From assembly GCF_000974425.1 (NCBI RefSeq), contig NZ_CP010429.1, forward strand, positions 2,852,001 through 2,916,000: 64,000 bases of DNA, written 5' to 3'. Positions 19,001 to 26,548 of the stretch are shown piece by piece. A program made the translations under genes and the position numbers. Below the pieces are notes generated by a model. The model saw only the letters and a list, made by a program, of their open reading frames with translations, did not search any database and was not told the DNA's origin. The stretch is from Spirosoma radiotolerans. Its GTDB lineage: Bacteria; Bacteroidota; Bacteroidia; Cytophagales; Spirosomataceae. How positions within the stretch are numbered: position 1 is the first letter of the stretch; every line of letters begins with the position of its first letter.

Positions 19001-19162
19001 CGATCCTTTTACTAATACATTGGCTCCCGCAATAGGTTGCTGATCCTCAGCACTGGTGACTTTTCCTGAAATTAGTGTTTGCGCGTTTGCCCAAACCGTT
19101 GCCAGCATGCAGAAGAGCAGCATGCACACAGTTTCTTTTCTAAGACGTAGTGAGTCATTCAT
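16001..19162 (-). CDS. SusC/RagA-family TonB-dependent outer-membrane transporter
   Basis: A 1053-residue protein with a signal peptide (ATVWANAQ), a carboxypeptidase-regulatory-like domain (SGKVTSAEDQQPIAGANVLVKG), a TonB-box-like region, the plug domain with VSIVDIKALKSIPSG and NGVIIVTTKKG, and a 22-strand-type barrel ending in FIFGLNVSF. It imports glycan fragments across the outer membrane with SusD as lid. It has no STN domain, so it is probably not controlled by a sigma/anti-sigma pair, unlike the second SusC here. The adjacent GntR gene and shared palindrome suggest repression. It is the first gene of the operon. Confidence 0.96.
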   Translation of the reverse strand: MNDSLRLRKETVCMLLFCMLATVWANAQTLISGKVTSAEDQQPIAGANVLVKGSTTSGTFTGADGGFTLSVPTNTSLIISYIGYQAQEVTVGSQTNFSIVLTPSITSLSEVVVTGYSSEKKKDITGSVSIVDIKALKSIPSGSAVQALQGQVPGVTILNSGAPGSPSNIFIRGISSFGNTQPLVLIDGIQAELNDVSATDIESVQVLKDAGAAAIYGVRGSNGVIIVTTKKGRSGQPTIAYDAYYGSQQPLQGNVFNLMNSSDFARLTKVAYPTTGLFQNGLPDYTFRGPSATGIGNTGDAAVDPTKYNFDATNPARNYLIQAVNKTGTDWFHELFKNAPMTSHNLTASGGTDKSNYMVSLNYFNQQGTMLKTYLKRYSGRVNTQFKVKNNIRIGENAYFFYKQNPGFDNLSSGNPIAWTYRAMPIIPVYDIKGNYGGTFAGPELGSSSNPVAVQMNTSNNKMNTWDVVGNVFAEVDFLKHFTARTSFGGSIDNQYATNFTFTPYNNSEGNTNPNSFAETALFNTNTMWTNTLTYTNAVGKHNVKVIAGSEAIRNYGRAVTASSSGFFSTNYDYLTLNNGTSNVTNTSSAYENTLFSLFGRLDYSFNEKYLLGVTVRRDGSSRFGSERRYGTFPSVSAGWRISGEEFMKNVTWLNDLKLRGSYGVLGSQNNVSPQNAFTLFGGSFFDAYYDISGGGKLAQGFAQTNIGNPNTGWEQNVVTNVGLDATVFNKLDLSVEYYKKSINGLLFAQTLPATVGGATAPTVNVGDIQNKGVDIGITYRGTVSNDLQFSVGANITTYNNKVINIPSPTYFETANTQNLGNVVRNQVGQEVSSFFGYNVIGLFRSDAEVSASPTQSGAAPGRFKYQDVNGDGKIDASDRTFLGSPNPDFTYGLNLGLTYKRFDFSTTLYGSQGNEIFNTVKSFTHFFSTYVGAKSNDLLNAWTPENPNSNIPKIESTGSFSSSGVPNSFYVENGSFLKMRSLVIGYTVSPLLLRKYGLNKLRVYAQGANLFTITKYSGLDPEVSGLSSAFGVDYGNYPSNQKNFIFGLNVSF

Positions 19163-19788
19163 AATCTGTTAAAAAAAAGAGTTATGCGTTTGAAGAGTGT
19201 TGCCATTAGGTACTCCATCGTAGTCACTTACGATCCCTTCGAAAAGAGCCGTTTACCATTTCGTCGAGCTAATCAATCAAAAAAAATTTTATAAATGGGA
19301 TGCCGTACAACCACCATTAACGAACCTTTATCTATCTGAATCGGCAGGGCCCTGCCTGTTTAGATACTACCTGTAACCCGTCGGCCTGATCGGGGCGCAA
19401 CTGTATTTACTTACTCTATTCTATGAAGCGCTATACAAAGTCGCCTTCTGTATTTGATTACAAATAAAGCACAATTTTGTAAACAAAAAAAATTCAGAAT
19501 AATTTTTAAGTCAATTGGCGAAGCCCAGCCAGGAAATAGGGTACACAAGGCTAATTAGTATAGAAATAATCGTTTTAAGCCAGAAAAGGCGAATAGAAAC
19601 TACTGGCAACCGTTTGATACGCCTGAATATGCGGGCCAGTGTAAGATTGAGAAATGGGAGTAGCTGCCTGTGCATACAGGAGGTTTCTCAAAACCTAACC
19701 TGCCAGGTTTTGAGGCTAACGTCACTGAAAGGTAAGAAATGGGCCGATTAGAGCCTGTGGAAGAATAAAGACAGGCGGGTATTGGTGT
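19163..19788. other. Intergenic leader region upstream of susC
   Basis: No credible gene. It is AT-rich near 19270-19300 and 19455-19510. It holds the 14-bp palindrome at 19475-19488. On the minus strand, TTATTTG-like bases just downstream of that palindrome (19461-19468) could be part of a -7 element, which would leave a leader of about 300 nt before susC. Confidence 0.5.
19475..19488. promoter_or_regulatory. Candidate GntR operator, susC side
   Basis: TTTTGTAAACAAAA is a perfect 6+6 inverted repeat with a 2-base centre. An identical 14-mer lies at the start of the neighbouring GntR/FCD gene. GntR/FCD regulators commonly bind short palindromes of the GT..AC type. The position upstream of susC suggests control of the operon. 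Confidence 0.65.
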
Positions 19789-20427
19789 CTATTCGATCTC
19801 TAAGGAAGCGTTTTCGCCCCGGAGTAGATGCTTGGTGAGGGCTTCCTGAGCGAGGGGTAAGTCTTTTTCTTTTAGGCCTTTCAGGATCTGTCGGTGCTCC
19901 TGGTCGGTAAGTTCATAGTCGTCCATATGGATCTGTGTCTTCCCGATTTTTTGGTGAAACAGGGGAATATTGCTGATTTGATATATATCCATCAGTTTGG
20001 AATTGCCGGCGCAGTCGATCAAGGTTTCGTGAAATTTGACATCGGCTTCCAACGCACCACTCAAATAACCTCGCTCTACCATGGATGAAAAGTCGTTGCA
20101 AATTTCCTCCAGCTTAGCAAGTTGTTGATCATCAATTTTTTGAATAGCTAGCCGGAGGGCTCCTAATTCCAGTAATTCACGAATTTCACGAATTTCCCGG
20201 ATGTCGCTGGCGGTCATGGATTTCACAAAATAGCCTCCTTTTTCGCCAAAGACAATCAATTGCTCACCTTGAAGCCGAGTTAGTGCTTCGCGAACCGCCA
20301 TTCGATTTACGTCTATCTTTTTAGCCCATAGGTCTTCTTTTAAGCGAGTACCCGCCACCAACTGGTTGGATAAAATTTTCCGCCTGATTTCGATATAGGC
20401 TTTATTGGCAAGCGAATCGACTTTCAT
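19789..20427 (-). CDS. GntR-family transcriptional regulator with FCD ligand domain
   Basis: The ATG at 20427 gives 212 residues beginning MKVDSLANKAYIEIRRKI, the normal start of the family's winged helix. A longer frame to 20484 adds a low-complexity stretch and would run through the operator. The DNA-binding helix is in NRMAVREALTRLQGEQLI, followed by an FCD helical domain with Asp and His residues (LEADVKFHETLIDCAGN, DQEHRQILKGL) that usually bind a metal and a sugar-acid-type ligand. Such repressors often control hexuronate or sugar-acid catabolism, which agrees with the MR/MLE and aldolase genes downstream. The palindrome next to its start codon suggests autoregulation. Confidence 0.9.
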   Translation of the reverse strand: MKVDSLANKAYIEIRRKILSNQLVAGTRLKEDLWAKKIDVNRMAVREALTRLQGEQLIVFGEKGGYFVKSMTASDIREIREIRELLELGALRLAIQKIDDQQLAKLEEICNDFSSMVERGYLSGALEADVKFHETLIDCAGNSKLMDIYQISNIPLFHQKIGKTQIHMDDYELTDQEHRQILKGLKEKDLPLAQEALTKHLLRGENASLEIE

Positions 20428-20428
20428 A

Positions 20429-20442
20429 TTTTGTAAACAAAA
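20429..20442. promoter_or_regulatory. Candidate GntR operator, autoregulatory side
   Basis: An identical copy of the susC-side palindrome TTTTGTAAACAAAA ends 2 bases before the GntR ATG, so a bound repressor would cover the ribosome-entry region or the start of the transcript. The exact match of a 14-mer at two sites flanking one regulator gene is unlikely by chance. Confidence 0.65.
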
Positions 20443-20634
20443 ATAGAGCTGTTTATAGAACAAATATATGTTATTCTGAATCATTACAACCTACTTTCAT
20501 CAAATATGCGCCTTTCAAAGTAAAGTGACCAACTAAAGCATAACCCTTTCCTTATCATTTTTGAAAACAGAGGGAAAAAGTAAAATCCTCTCACCAGCTT
20601 ATGCTCATATATACGCTAAATGGTAAACCTTGAA

Positions 20635-20702
20635 ATCATAAAAAATGCTCCTACTTGAGACGATAAATCATTTCATGCATTCGCTTATTAAATGGGGCGT
20701 TT
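20635..20702 (+). repeat. Dispersed intergenic repeat, copy 1
   Basis: Shows ATGCTCC, TTGAGACGA, TTCATGCAT and the 3' end TTAAATGGGGCGTTT. The first stem is weak in this copy (ATCATAA against TTGAGAC). It lies between the divergent GntR and AraC genes. This copy has one of the best preserved right halves. Confidence 0.7.
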
Positions 20703-20824
20703 AATGTGACACCACTCCCTTTCGTATTTCCTAGAATAGCATGAACATAAACCCAGACCAAAACGCCCAACTACTGAGTGTCAAGGAAACTCGGGAGACT
20801 AATCGAAGGGTCGATTGATTTCAT

Positions 20825-20832
20825 TAACTTTG
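20825..20832 (+). promoter_or_regulatory. Candidate -7 promoter element TAACTTTG
   Basis: Matches the Bacteroidota TAnnTTTG element. It ends only 4 bases before the AraC ATG, so a transcript from it would be leaderless or nearly so. No clear TTTG is seen about 20 bp upstream. Confidence 0.4.
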
Positions 20833-20836
20833 CGTT

Positions 20837-21709
20837 ATGAATAACCAAACGGTTGACGCAGTTTATGAAGCCAATTCGGTGAATTTAAAGCTCCGGGGTT
20901 TCAATGTTTATCCGGTCGATATTCCGGCCAGCGGAGCACCCACCTATCGGCGAAGAGACTTTTATAAAATCATTCTCTCAACCGCTCACATGGTCATTCA
21001 CTATGCTAATCGCAGCGTGGAAGTCAATGGCCCGTTTTTGTTCTTCGGCAACCCCCATATTCCGTATTCCGTCGAACTGCTTTCGCCCAGGCAAATTGGC
21101 TATTCCTGTCTGTTTAGTGAACAATTTCTCAAAGCCGTTGAGCGTTCGGAAAGTATTCAGACATCGCCTTTATTCAGGATCGGGGGCACACCGATCCTAC
21201 CCCTTACGGCCAGTCAGGTAGTCGTCTTTGACGAATTATTCAACAAGATGCTCAGCGAGCAGGACGGGCAGTATCCCTTTAAGGATGAACTGATTCGCAA
21301 TTATATTCAGTTGGTGGTTCACGAAGCGCTAAAGATTCAGCCCTCCGATACGTTGATTCAGCACAAAAGTGCTGCCTCACGCATGACAGTCCTGTTTCTA
21401 GATCTTTTGGAGCGACAGTTTCCCATCGACAGCCCAGAGCAACCGCTAACCCTACGCACCGCTCAGGACTATGCCGATCGGCTGTCAGTGCACGTCAACC
21501 ACTTGAATCGATCGGTGAAAGAAATTACGGGCAAGCCCACTACCAATCATATCGCCGAACGCATTGCCAGTGAAGCCAAAGCGCTTTTGCAGCATACCGA
21601 TTGGAGTATCGCCCAAATTGCCTACGGCCTGGGCTTTGCCTATACCACTCATTTCAACAACTACTTCAAACGAGTGACCGGAAGTATCCCTAAATCCTTC
21701 CGGGGCTGA
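20837..21709 (+). CDS. AraC-family transcriptional regulator
   Basis: A 290-residue protein with an N-terminal cupin-like sensing region and a C-terminal double helix-turn-helix (about 190-290): YADRLSVHVNHLNRSVKEITGK and WSIAQIAYGLGFAYTTHFNNYFKRVTG, ending in PKSFRG. The pattern NHLNRSVKEITGKPTTNHIAERI is typical of Bacteroidota regulators that sit next to an aldo/keto reductase or other redox gene. The next gene on the same strand, 150 bp away, is such an aldo/keto reductase, so it probably controls that gene. Confidence 0.92.
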   Translation: MNNQTVDAVYEANSVNLKLRGFNVYPVDIPASGAPTYRRRDFYKIILSTAHMVIHYANRSVEVNGPFLFFGNPHIPYSVELLSPRQIGYSCLFSEQFLKAVERSESIQTSPLFRIGGTPILPLTASQVVVFDELFNKMLSEQDGQYPFKDELIRNYIQLVVHEALKIQPSDTLIQHKSAASRMTVLFLDLLERQFPIDSPEQPLTLRTAQDYADRLSVHVNHLNRSVKEITGKPTTNHIAERIASEAKALLQHTDWSIAQIAYGLGFAYTTHFNNYFKRVTGSIPKSFRG

Positions 21710-21799
21710 TGGCTCACCGCCAATAACTAACCAAGGTGATTATTTGAAATCATTACTTTTCTGTTTGATATGTGTTAACTGTGACCCGGTTGATCGACC

Positions 21800-21807
21800 T
21801 ACCTTTG
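21800..21807 (+). promoter_or_regulatory. Candidate -7 promoter element TACCTTTG
   Basis: Perfect TAnnTTTG match 52 bp before the aldo/keto reductase ATG. The same octamer precedes the subtilase and the PEBP genes in this window. Confidence 0.5.
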
Positions 21808-21859
21808 TGGTGTCATTCGCTCCTGATCAGGGCGGCAGTTACCTATCACGCAAACAGTC

Positions 21860-22843
21860 ATGAAATACGTTAAGCTTGGCAATACCGGATTGGACGTATC
21901 CCAACTATGCTTAGGCTGTATGGGATTCGGTCAGGCCGAAAATTGGTCACAAAACCAGTGGGGACTAGATGAAGCCGCCAGCCGCCCGGTTATCCAGAAA
22001 GCCCTGGAAGTAGGGATCAACTTTTTTGATACGGCGAATGCCTATGCCTTTGGCAACAGTGAAGAAATAGTAGGACGCGCGTTAAAGGACTTCGCCAGCC
22101 GGGATGAGGTGGTCATCGCCACCAAGGTTTTCTTTCCGATGACGGATAAACCCAATGGGAAAGGACTTTCCCGAAAGGCGATCCTGAGTGAGATGGATAA
22201 CAGCCTCAAGCGGCTAGAAACCGATTACGTCGATCTGTACATCATTCACCGCTGGGATTACGCGACGCCCATCGAAGAAACCATGGAAGCCTTACACGAT
22301 CTGGTGAAGGCCGGAAAGACGCGTTACATCGGCGCTTCCTCCATGTATACCTGGCAGTTTCAAAAGGCCAATCAGATCGCCGATCAACGGGGCTGGACGC
22401 GGTTTGCCTCGATGCAAAACCACTTGAACCTGCTTTATCGGGAGGAAGAACGGGAGATGATTCCCTATTGTAAGTCAGAGAACATTGCCCTGACGCCGTA
22501 TAGCCCCCTGGCATCGGGCAGGTTGACGCGTGACTTCACCGAAAAGACCGAGCGGAGTGAAACCGATATGGTGCAGAAAATAAAGTACGATGCGAGCGCG
22601 GATGCCGACAAGCTCGTCATCGAGCGGGTGGCTTCCATCGCCCAAAAACGGGGGATGGCGCGTGTAGAAATTGCACTGGCCTGGTTGCTCCAGAAGCAAC
22701 CGGTAACTATTCCTATCATTGGAGCCACGAAATTTTCCCATCTGGAAAATGCGGTACCGGCCCTGGATATTACGCTGAGTGCGGAGGAAATTGCCTTTTT
22801 AGAAGAGCCTTACGTGCCACACAAAATCGTTGGACACCAGTAA
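21860..22843 (+). CDS. Aldo/keto reductase
   Basis: A 327-residue cytoplasmic NADPH-dependent oxidoreductase. The catalytic tetrad is visible: Asp in FFDTANAY, Tyr in AYAFGNSEE, Lys in VIATKVF, and His in YIIHRWD. The start MKYVKLGNTGLDVSQLCLGCMGFG is the standard first strand of the yeast/plant-type AKR branch. The GATKFSHLENA segment near the end binds the cofactor adenine-ribose. It follows an AraC regulator and precedes an MFS remnant, so it may once have been part of a detoxification cassette. Substrate unknown. Confidence 0.93.
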   Translation: MKYVKLGNTGLDVSQLCLGCMGFGQAENWSQNQWGLDEAASRPVIQKALEVGINFFDTANAYAFGNSEEIVGRALKDFASRDEVVIATKVFFPMTDKPNGKGLSRKAILSEMDNSLKRLETDYVDLYIIHRWDYATPIEETMEALHDLVKAGKTRYIGASSMYTWQFQKANQIADQRGWTRFASMQNHLNLLYREEEREMIPYCKSENIALTPYSPLASGRLTRDFTEKTERSETDMVQKIKYDASADADKLVIERVASIAQKRGMARVEIALAWLLQKQPVTIPIIGATKFSHLENAVPALDITLSAEEIAFLEEPYVPHKIVGHQ

Positions 22844-22891
22844 CGCTACGTCAGCTATGCAGCCAGCAAGTCATCCTCGAATGTCTGCTAG

Positions 22892-23098
22892 CAAACCTGG
22901 GTCTTCGCTGTTTCGGGAGGCATTGCCTTAGCGAACCTGTACTGGGAACAGCCGCTGTTGCGCTATATTGCTTCGTCGCTCTCCATTGATAAAGCAGGAG
23001 CGAGTTTACTGATAACGGCGACCCAATTGGGGTATGCTACCAGCATCTTTCTAATCGTGCCACTAGGCGACACGCTTAACCGGCGTTCAAAGAGACAG
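22892..23098 (+). pseudogene. MFS transporter remnant (N-terminal fragment)
   Basis: The in-frame translation after a TAG at 22889 reads VFAVSGGIALANLYWEQPLL, then LLITATQLGYATSIFLIVPL and GDTLNRRSK. These are the first two membrane helices and the G-D-x-x-x-R-R loop of an MFS transporter. There is no suitable start codon before the first helix, and homology ends after the loop, so about 80% of a roughly 400-residue transporter is missing. The remnant runs convergently into a truncated AraC gene, which marks a deletion scar. Confidence 0.75.
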
Positions 23099-23138
23099 GC
23101 AAGTCGGACACATTCTTGGATAGATTGCGTTATAGGCT

Positions 23139-23549
23139 TTAGTTCAGCATCCTGTATTCGTTGGGGGATTGGCCAACTCGCTGTTTAAAGAGCCGGATGA
23201 AGTGCTGAGGATATTTAAAACCTAGATCATAGGCAATTTGACTAACCGATTTCGGCTGATCAAAAATCCGTTCTTTGGCGACATCAATCACCTTTGCCTG
23301 GATATATTCCTGAGCTGTTTTGCCGGTTTCTTTTCTGATTAGGTCGCCAAAATAATTGGCTGATAAATTCAATTCACCCGCGCAGTAGGCCACCGAAGGC
23401 AAGCCAATCAGTTGAGGTTTATCGGTCTGAGAATACTGGTTCAATAACTGCTCGAACCGCTCCAAGATTCCCTTATTGACCGTATTACGGGTAACGAATT
23501 GGCGGTCGTAAAACCGCCAGGGAGTCAGAGCAAAAGAAGTCGAAATCAC
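23139..23549 (-). pseudogene. Truncated AraC-family regulator (DNA-binding domain only)
   Basis: 136 residues that begin inside the normal linker of a roughly 300-residue regulator (FYDRQFVTRNTVNKGILERFEQ) and contain the complete C-terminal double helix-turn-helix, with GELNLSANYFGDLIRKETGK and SVSQIAYDLGFKYPQHFIRLFK, ending PNEYRMLN. The sensing domain is absent and the 140 bp upstream contains a copy of the dispersed repeat. A free-standing AraC DNA-binding domain could still bind DNA, but the adjoining MFS fragment makes decay more likely. Confidence 0.7.
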
Positions 23550-23610
23550 AGTATAAGCCTGGTTGAGAAAACTGAAACTCCTTTAAGCAGTGTCTCGCCT
23601 TTAAATGCCT

Positions 23611-23654
23611 TTCTCATAAAAGGCTCATACATGAGATAGGCAAGATTTCATCAT
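23611..23654 (+). repeat. Dispersed intergenic repeat, copy 2
   Basis: TTCTCATAAAAGGCTC followed by ATGAGATAG, forming a TCTCAT/ATGAGA stem with the conserved GCTC in the loop. Only the left half and part of the middle are recognisable. It lies between two minus-strand genes. Confidence 0.65.
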
Positions 23655-23690
23655 AACTGAGTAGATCACAAGTGATACCCAAAGGAGTCC

Positions 23691-24440
23691 CTAAAACGTT
23701 CGTTGAAGGCCTAGCCGAACGCTTTGAGTTAACCCAGTTACGGGGCGAGGCTTATCGTAATGGAAGTAAGTTAGTTGGTAAATTCCAATTGCCTTCAACT
23801 GTTTACTAAGTTGATACTGATACGATAACTGGGCGTTCAAGAAAGGATTCTTGCCCAACCAGCTTACAGCCAGTTTATCGCGGCCAAAATAGGCGTAATC
23901 GGGGCGATAAACCCCACTAAGGGCTGAAACAAAGCCCTGCCCTTCAAGGCTCTGTTTGGCGCTCAGTTGATAAGTTGCCTTCGCCGATACACCTAAAGCG
24001 GCAATCCCTGTCGTTACCACTGTTTTGACGTCAATGTCCGGTGAGTAATTGGTGGTCGTGCTAAACAGGTGAAGGCCAGGACCGCCAAAAAACGCAAACC
24101 GATTTTCCTGGCGGCTAGTAGACGACAATCGCCATCGGTAAGTGAAAAGTAAATCCCCAAGTTGGGTAGACGCTCTTCGGGAAACGATGGATTGAGAGCT
24201 TACCTGGCTATAGGCTGCTTCGAGCTGCCACTGCGTTTTTAATCGGTTTTGGCCGTAATAAACCTGTAGGCCCAACCCGGCTCCTCGATAGGTGTACTCT
24301 GAACGAAATCGATCCTTAAGTTGCAAGGGAGATAACCCAGCGGTCAGCCCCAAAAATTGCGTTCGCTGCTGACCCAGAACCGGCTTAGTTAAGGCCACAA
24401 ACAGATAAACCAGCAGGAGGCTCACTATAGACTTCCTCAT
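23691..24440 (-). CDS. Secreted beta-barrel outer-membrane protein of unknown function
   Basis: A 249-residue protein with a signal peptide (VYLFVALTKPVLGQ) followed by alternating strands rich in aromatic residues and ending in TQSVRLGLQRTF, with a C-terminal Phe typical of outer-membrane barrels. Repeated patterns such as GAGLGLQVYYGQN and QLSYQYQLSKQLKAIGIYQLTYF suggest 8-10 strands. It shares a 4-bp ATGA overlap with the lipoprotein hydrolase before it, so the two are probably made together. No specific family recognised. Confidence 0.75.
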   Translation of the reverse strand: MRKSIVSLLLVYLFVALTKPVLGQQRTQFLGLTAGLSPLQLKDRFRSEYTYRGAGLGLQVYYGQNRLKTQWQLEAAYSQVSSQSIVSRRASTQLGDLLFTYRWRLSSTSRQENRFAFFGGPGLHLFSTTTNYSPDIDVKTVVTTGIAALGVSAKATYQLSAKQSLEGQGFVSALSGVYRPDYAYFGRDKLAVSWLGKNPFLNAQLSYQYQLSKQLKAIGIYQLTYFHYDKPRPVTGLTQSVRLGLQRTF

Positions 24441-25540
24441 AACAAAGCGGGAAGAATGCCAAAGCGGATCATACCAAATACTTGCGCCGTAAAGGCGGAA
24501 TTCAAATTCCCCGCTGTAGAAACAACGACCATATTTTCGCTCGGAATAACGACAATATACTGCCCGCCATTGCCCGACGCATAGTAAGCAGGAACCGTTT
24601 TACCATCCATCAGGAATGACCTACGCCACCATAAATACCCGTATTCCTGATCGCGCAGAACCACCTGTTGGCGAGTCGATTCCCTTACCCAGTCGGCGGA
24701 CACAACTTGCTGCCCCTGCCATTTGCCTTGATTCAGAACCAATTGCCCAAGTTTGGCCATGTCGCGTGGTCGAATAAACATACGCCCACTGGTATTGACC
24801 TGACCGGTGGGCATACGATCCCAGCGAATGGACTGGATACCTAGCGGGGTCCACAAAGAGGCCTGGGCAAACTCGTCGATGGTTTGTCCTGTTGCCCGCT
24901 CAAGAATACCACCCAAGACAGCGACTCCTCCTGTGCAATAGGCTGTTAGTGTACCCGGATCAGCCTTCATGGGTAAACTAAGCGTATAGTGAACCCAATC
25001 CGAGGAGTGGTACATCGTTGATTCATTACCGGGCGATTGGGGGTCATCATCATTACATTCCAGGCCTGAACTCATTGTCAGCAAATCCCGGATGGTAAGT
25101 TGCTTTTTGGCGGTAGTCAGGTTGGGTAAATCAGCGTATTGGGGAAAATAATCCAATACTTTATCCTCAATCCGGTTAATCAGGTGTTTGTCAAGCGCAA
25201 TACCAACTAGCAGGGAGGTGATGCTTTTGGTGGCCGAGTAAATGTTTTCGGGAATGGCTTGAGTATAGCCATTGAAGTAGTTTTCGTAAACCAGTTTGCC
25301 GTTCCTGACGATGAGTAAGCTATGAATATTATGATATTGTTCCCTCAGAATCTGATTGGTTAAATCCTCAATGGGCTTGGGATCGACTTGCTGGCTTTTG
25401 AGCGAAGCCACTGACCAACCATCTGAGAACTGTTCAGGAAGCTGATAGATATAGGTTGCAGCCGGATCATTGCTCAACCGATTGCAAGCTGTTAAGCCAA
25501 TGAATATGGATATACGAGCCAGTACATGAAAAAACTTCAT
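24437..25540 (-). CDS. Serine hydrolase of the class-C beta-lactamase/esterase family, lipoprotein
   Basis: A 367-residue lipoprotein (lipobox LTAC near residue 19). The nucleophile motif SATK (SxxK) is in IYSATKSITSLLVG. The second motif is YCTGG where many members have YxN, and the third region reads GNGGQYIVV where GHGGQ is common. Members hydrolyse esters, D-amino-acid peptides or beta-lactams, and the altered second and third motifs argue against calling it a resistance enzyme. It is co-transcribed with an outer-membrane barrel protein. Confidence 0.85.
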   Translation of the reverse strand: MKFFHVLARISIFIGLTACNRLSNDPAATYIYQLPEQFSDGWSVASLKSQQVDPKPIEDLTNQILREQYHNIHSLLIVRNGKLVYENYFNGYTQAIPENIYSATKSITSLLVGIALDKHLINRIEDKVLDYFPQYADLPNLTTAKKQLTIRDLLTMSSGLECNDDDPQSPGNESTMYHSSDWVHYTLSLPMKADPGTLTAYCTGGVAVLGGILERATGQTIDEFAQASLWTPLGIQSIRWDRMPTGQVNTSGRMFIRPRDMAKLGQLVLNQGKWQGQQVVSADWVRESTRQQVVLRDQEYGYLWWRRSFLMDGKTVPAYYASGNGGQYIVVIPSENMVVVSTAGNLNSAFTAQVFGMIRFGILPALL

Positions 25541-25868
25541 TCTTCTCTGTTAAGTTGCTCACAAAAGTGTGGCCTTTCAGGAATCAATAAAAGCTTGACA
25601 GCCAACCTTAACTTAATTTAACAGGCTTTCGAAAGCAAGCTAGCCATCTGTATCAATTGTCAGCTGCTTCCCCTTTACCATACTATTTGGGAGTTGTACT
25701 CTACTCTTATAAAACTCTCCCAAATGAGACGACGATGCACTAAAGGAGCTCTCTGAAGTAGTTGCAACCGATCACCAGCTAGTGGTTGGATTAACCTAAA
25801 TTGACGGGTTATTATCATGTCTGGTTTTGTTGAACTACTCAACCTGGCTTTCCTGTACACAGTGTCAA
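25541..25868. other. Intergenic region between lipoprotein hydrolase and DUF4332 gene
   Basis: Contains one diverged copy of the dispersed repeat (25703-25740). A 61-codon frame on the minus strand has no recognisable features and was not accepted. No promoter could be assigned. Confidence 0.5.
25703..25740 (+). repeat. Dispersed intergenic repeat, copy 3
   Basis: ACTCTTATAAAACTCTCC followed by AAATGAGACGACGATG. The TGAGACGA core is intact and the left stem is degenerate. Confidence 0.55.
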
Positions 25869-26276
25869 TCAGTATTCCAGTCCTGTGGGTAATGTTTTAG
25901 CCTGCTCGATAAAGTCAGCAAGCTGCTCAAGCGAGGGGGGACGAAGCGTCAATTCTTTAGTCGAGTTAATTTCAGTAATTTTGATAAGTAAATTTTCCGC
26001 AGACCGCCGGGCTAATTCTTTAACAGTATCGACACCTGCCTCTTCCAATAAGTCGCTGTATACACCGCCAATACCTGTTATACGAGCCAGGTCTGCCCGG
26101 TTCGCTAAATCTAAAATTACACTTGCCTCTGTATTGGCCAGCGCTGCCAGCTTCTTCCGATCAGTGGGGGTACGGCTGGCTTCTAGAAGCGCTTCACTAT
26201 TGGTAATGCCCTGGCCTTTTAATGCGTCGATAAGAGCATCTGTGCTCCCTTTCAGTTCAGTTATTGATAAGCTCAT
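25869..26276 (-). CDS. DUF4332 helix-hairpin-helix protein
   Basis: A 135-residue cytoplasmic protein with two helix-hairpin-helix-like segments. The best is LARITGIGGVYSDLLEEAGVD near residues 63-83, the hallmark of DUF4332, which resembles DNA polymerase or RecA-associated HhH domains. The family often appears alone or fused to phage-like or ribosomal-like domains, and no activity is established. It is flanked on both sides by copies of the dispersed repeat and has no operon partner. Confidence 0.8.
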   Translation of the reverse strand: MSLSITELKGSTDALIDALKGQGITNSEALLEASRTPTDRKKLAALANTEASVILDLANRADLARITGIGGVYSDLLEEAGVDTVKELARRSAENLLIKITEINSTKELTLRPPSLEQLADFIEQAKTLPTGLEY

Positions 26277-26346
26277 CGATGTTAATTAGTTGAAGGAATA
26301 CTATTAAGTTATTCCTAAGACGGCCTTTTGGGATAATGTAACACCT

Positions 26347-26458
26347 TTATAAAAAATGATCCTGCTTGAGCCGATGAAATGCTCATGAATAGGCTCCTGC
26401 CTGAGCCGACGAAGTGTTTATGCATCTGCTCATTAATTCGGGCGTTTCTAAAAACGCT
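26347..26458 (+). repeat. Dispersed intergenic repeat, copy 4 (partly duplicated)
   Basis: The left half occurs twice in tandem: ATGATCCTGCTTGAGCCGATG, then GGCTCCTGCCTGAGCCGACG. A right half follows (GTTTATGCATCTGCTCATTAA, then GGGCGTTTC) and ends in a small GCGTTT/AAACGC stem. Both left halves carry the same TGAGCCGA variant of TGAGACGA, which suggests local duplication. Confidence 0.7.
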
Positions 26459-26548
26459 AGTGGTTCACGATCTTTTACCCGCTCCTATACGTCAGAATAA
26501 GGCCAATAATAGACTAACTTAGTGGGCTAATACCACATCAGCAACTAA

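Noticed and set aside
19515..19751. 78-codon frame upstream of susC
   Set aside because: It has no recognisable features and lies in a region that looks regulatory.
24437..25540. Antibiotic-resistance beta-lactamase
   Set aside because: Second and third motifs differ from true class C enzymes (YCTGG and GNGGQ) and it is a lipoprotein paired with an outer-membrane protein, so a general serine hydrolase is the safer call.
25675..25860. 61-codon frame on the minus strand
   Set aside because: It runs through a repeat copy, has no family features and unusual composition.
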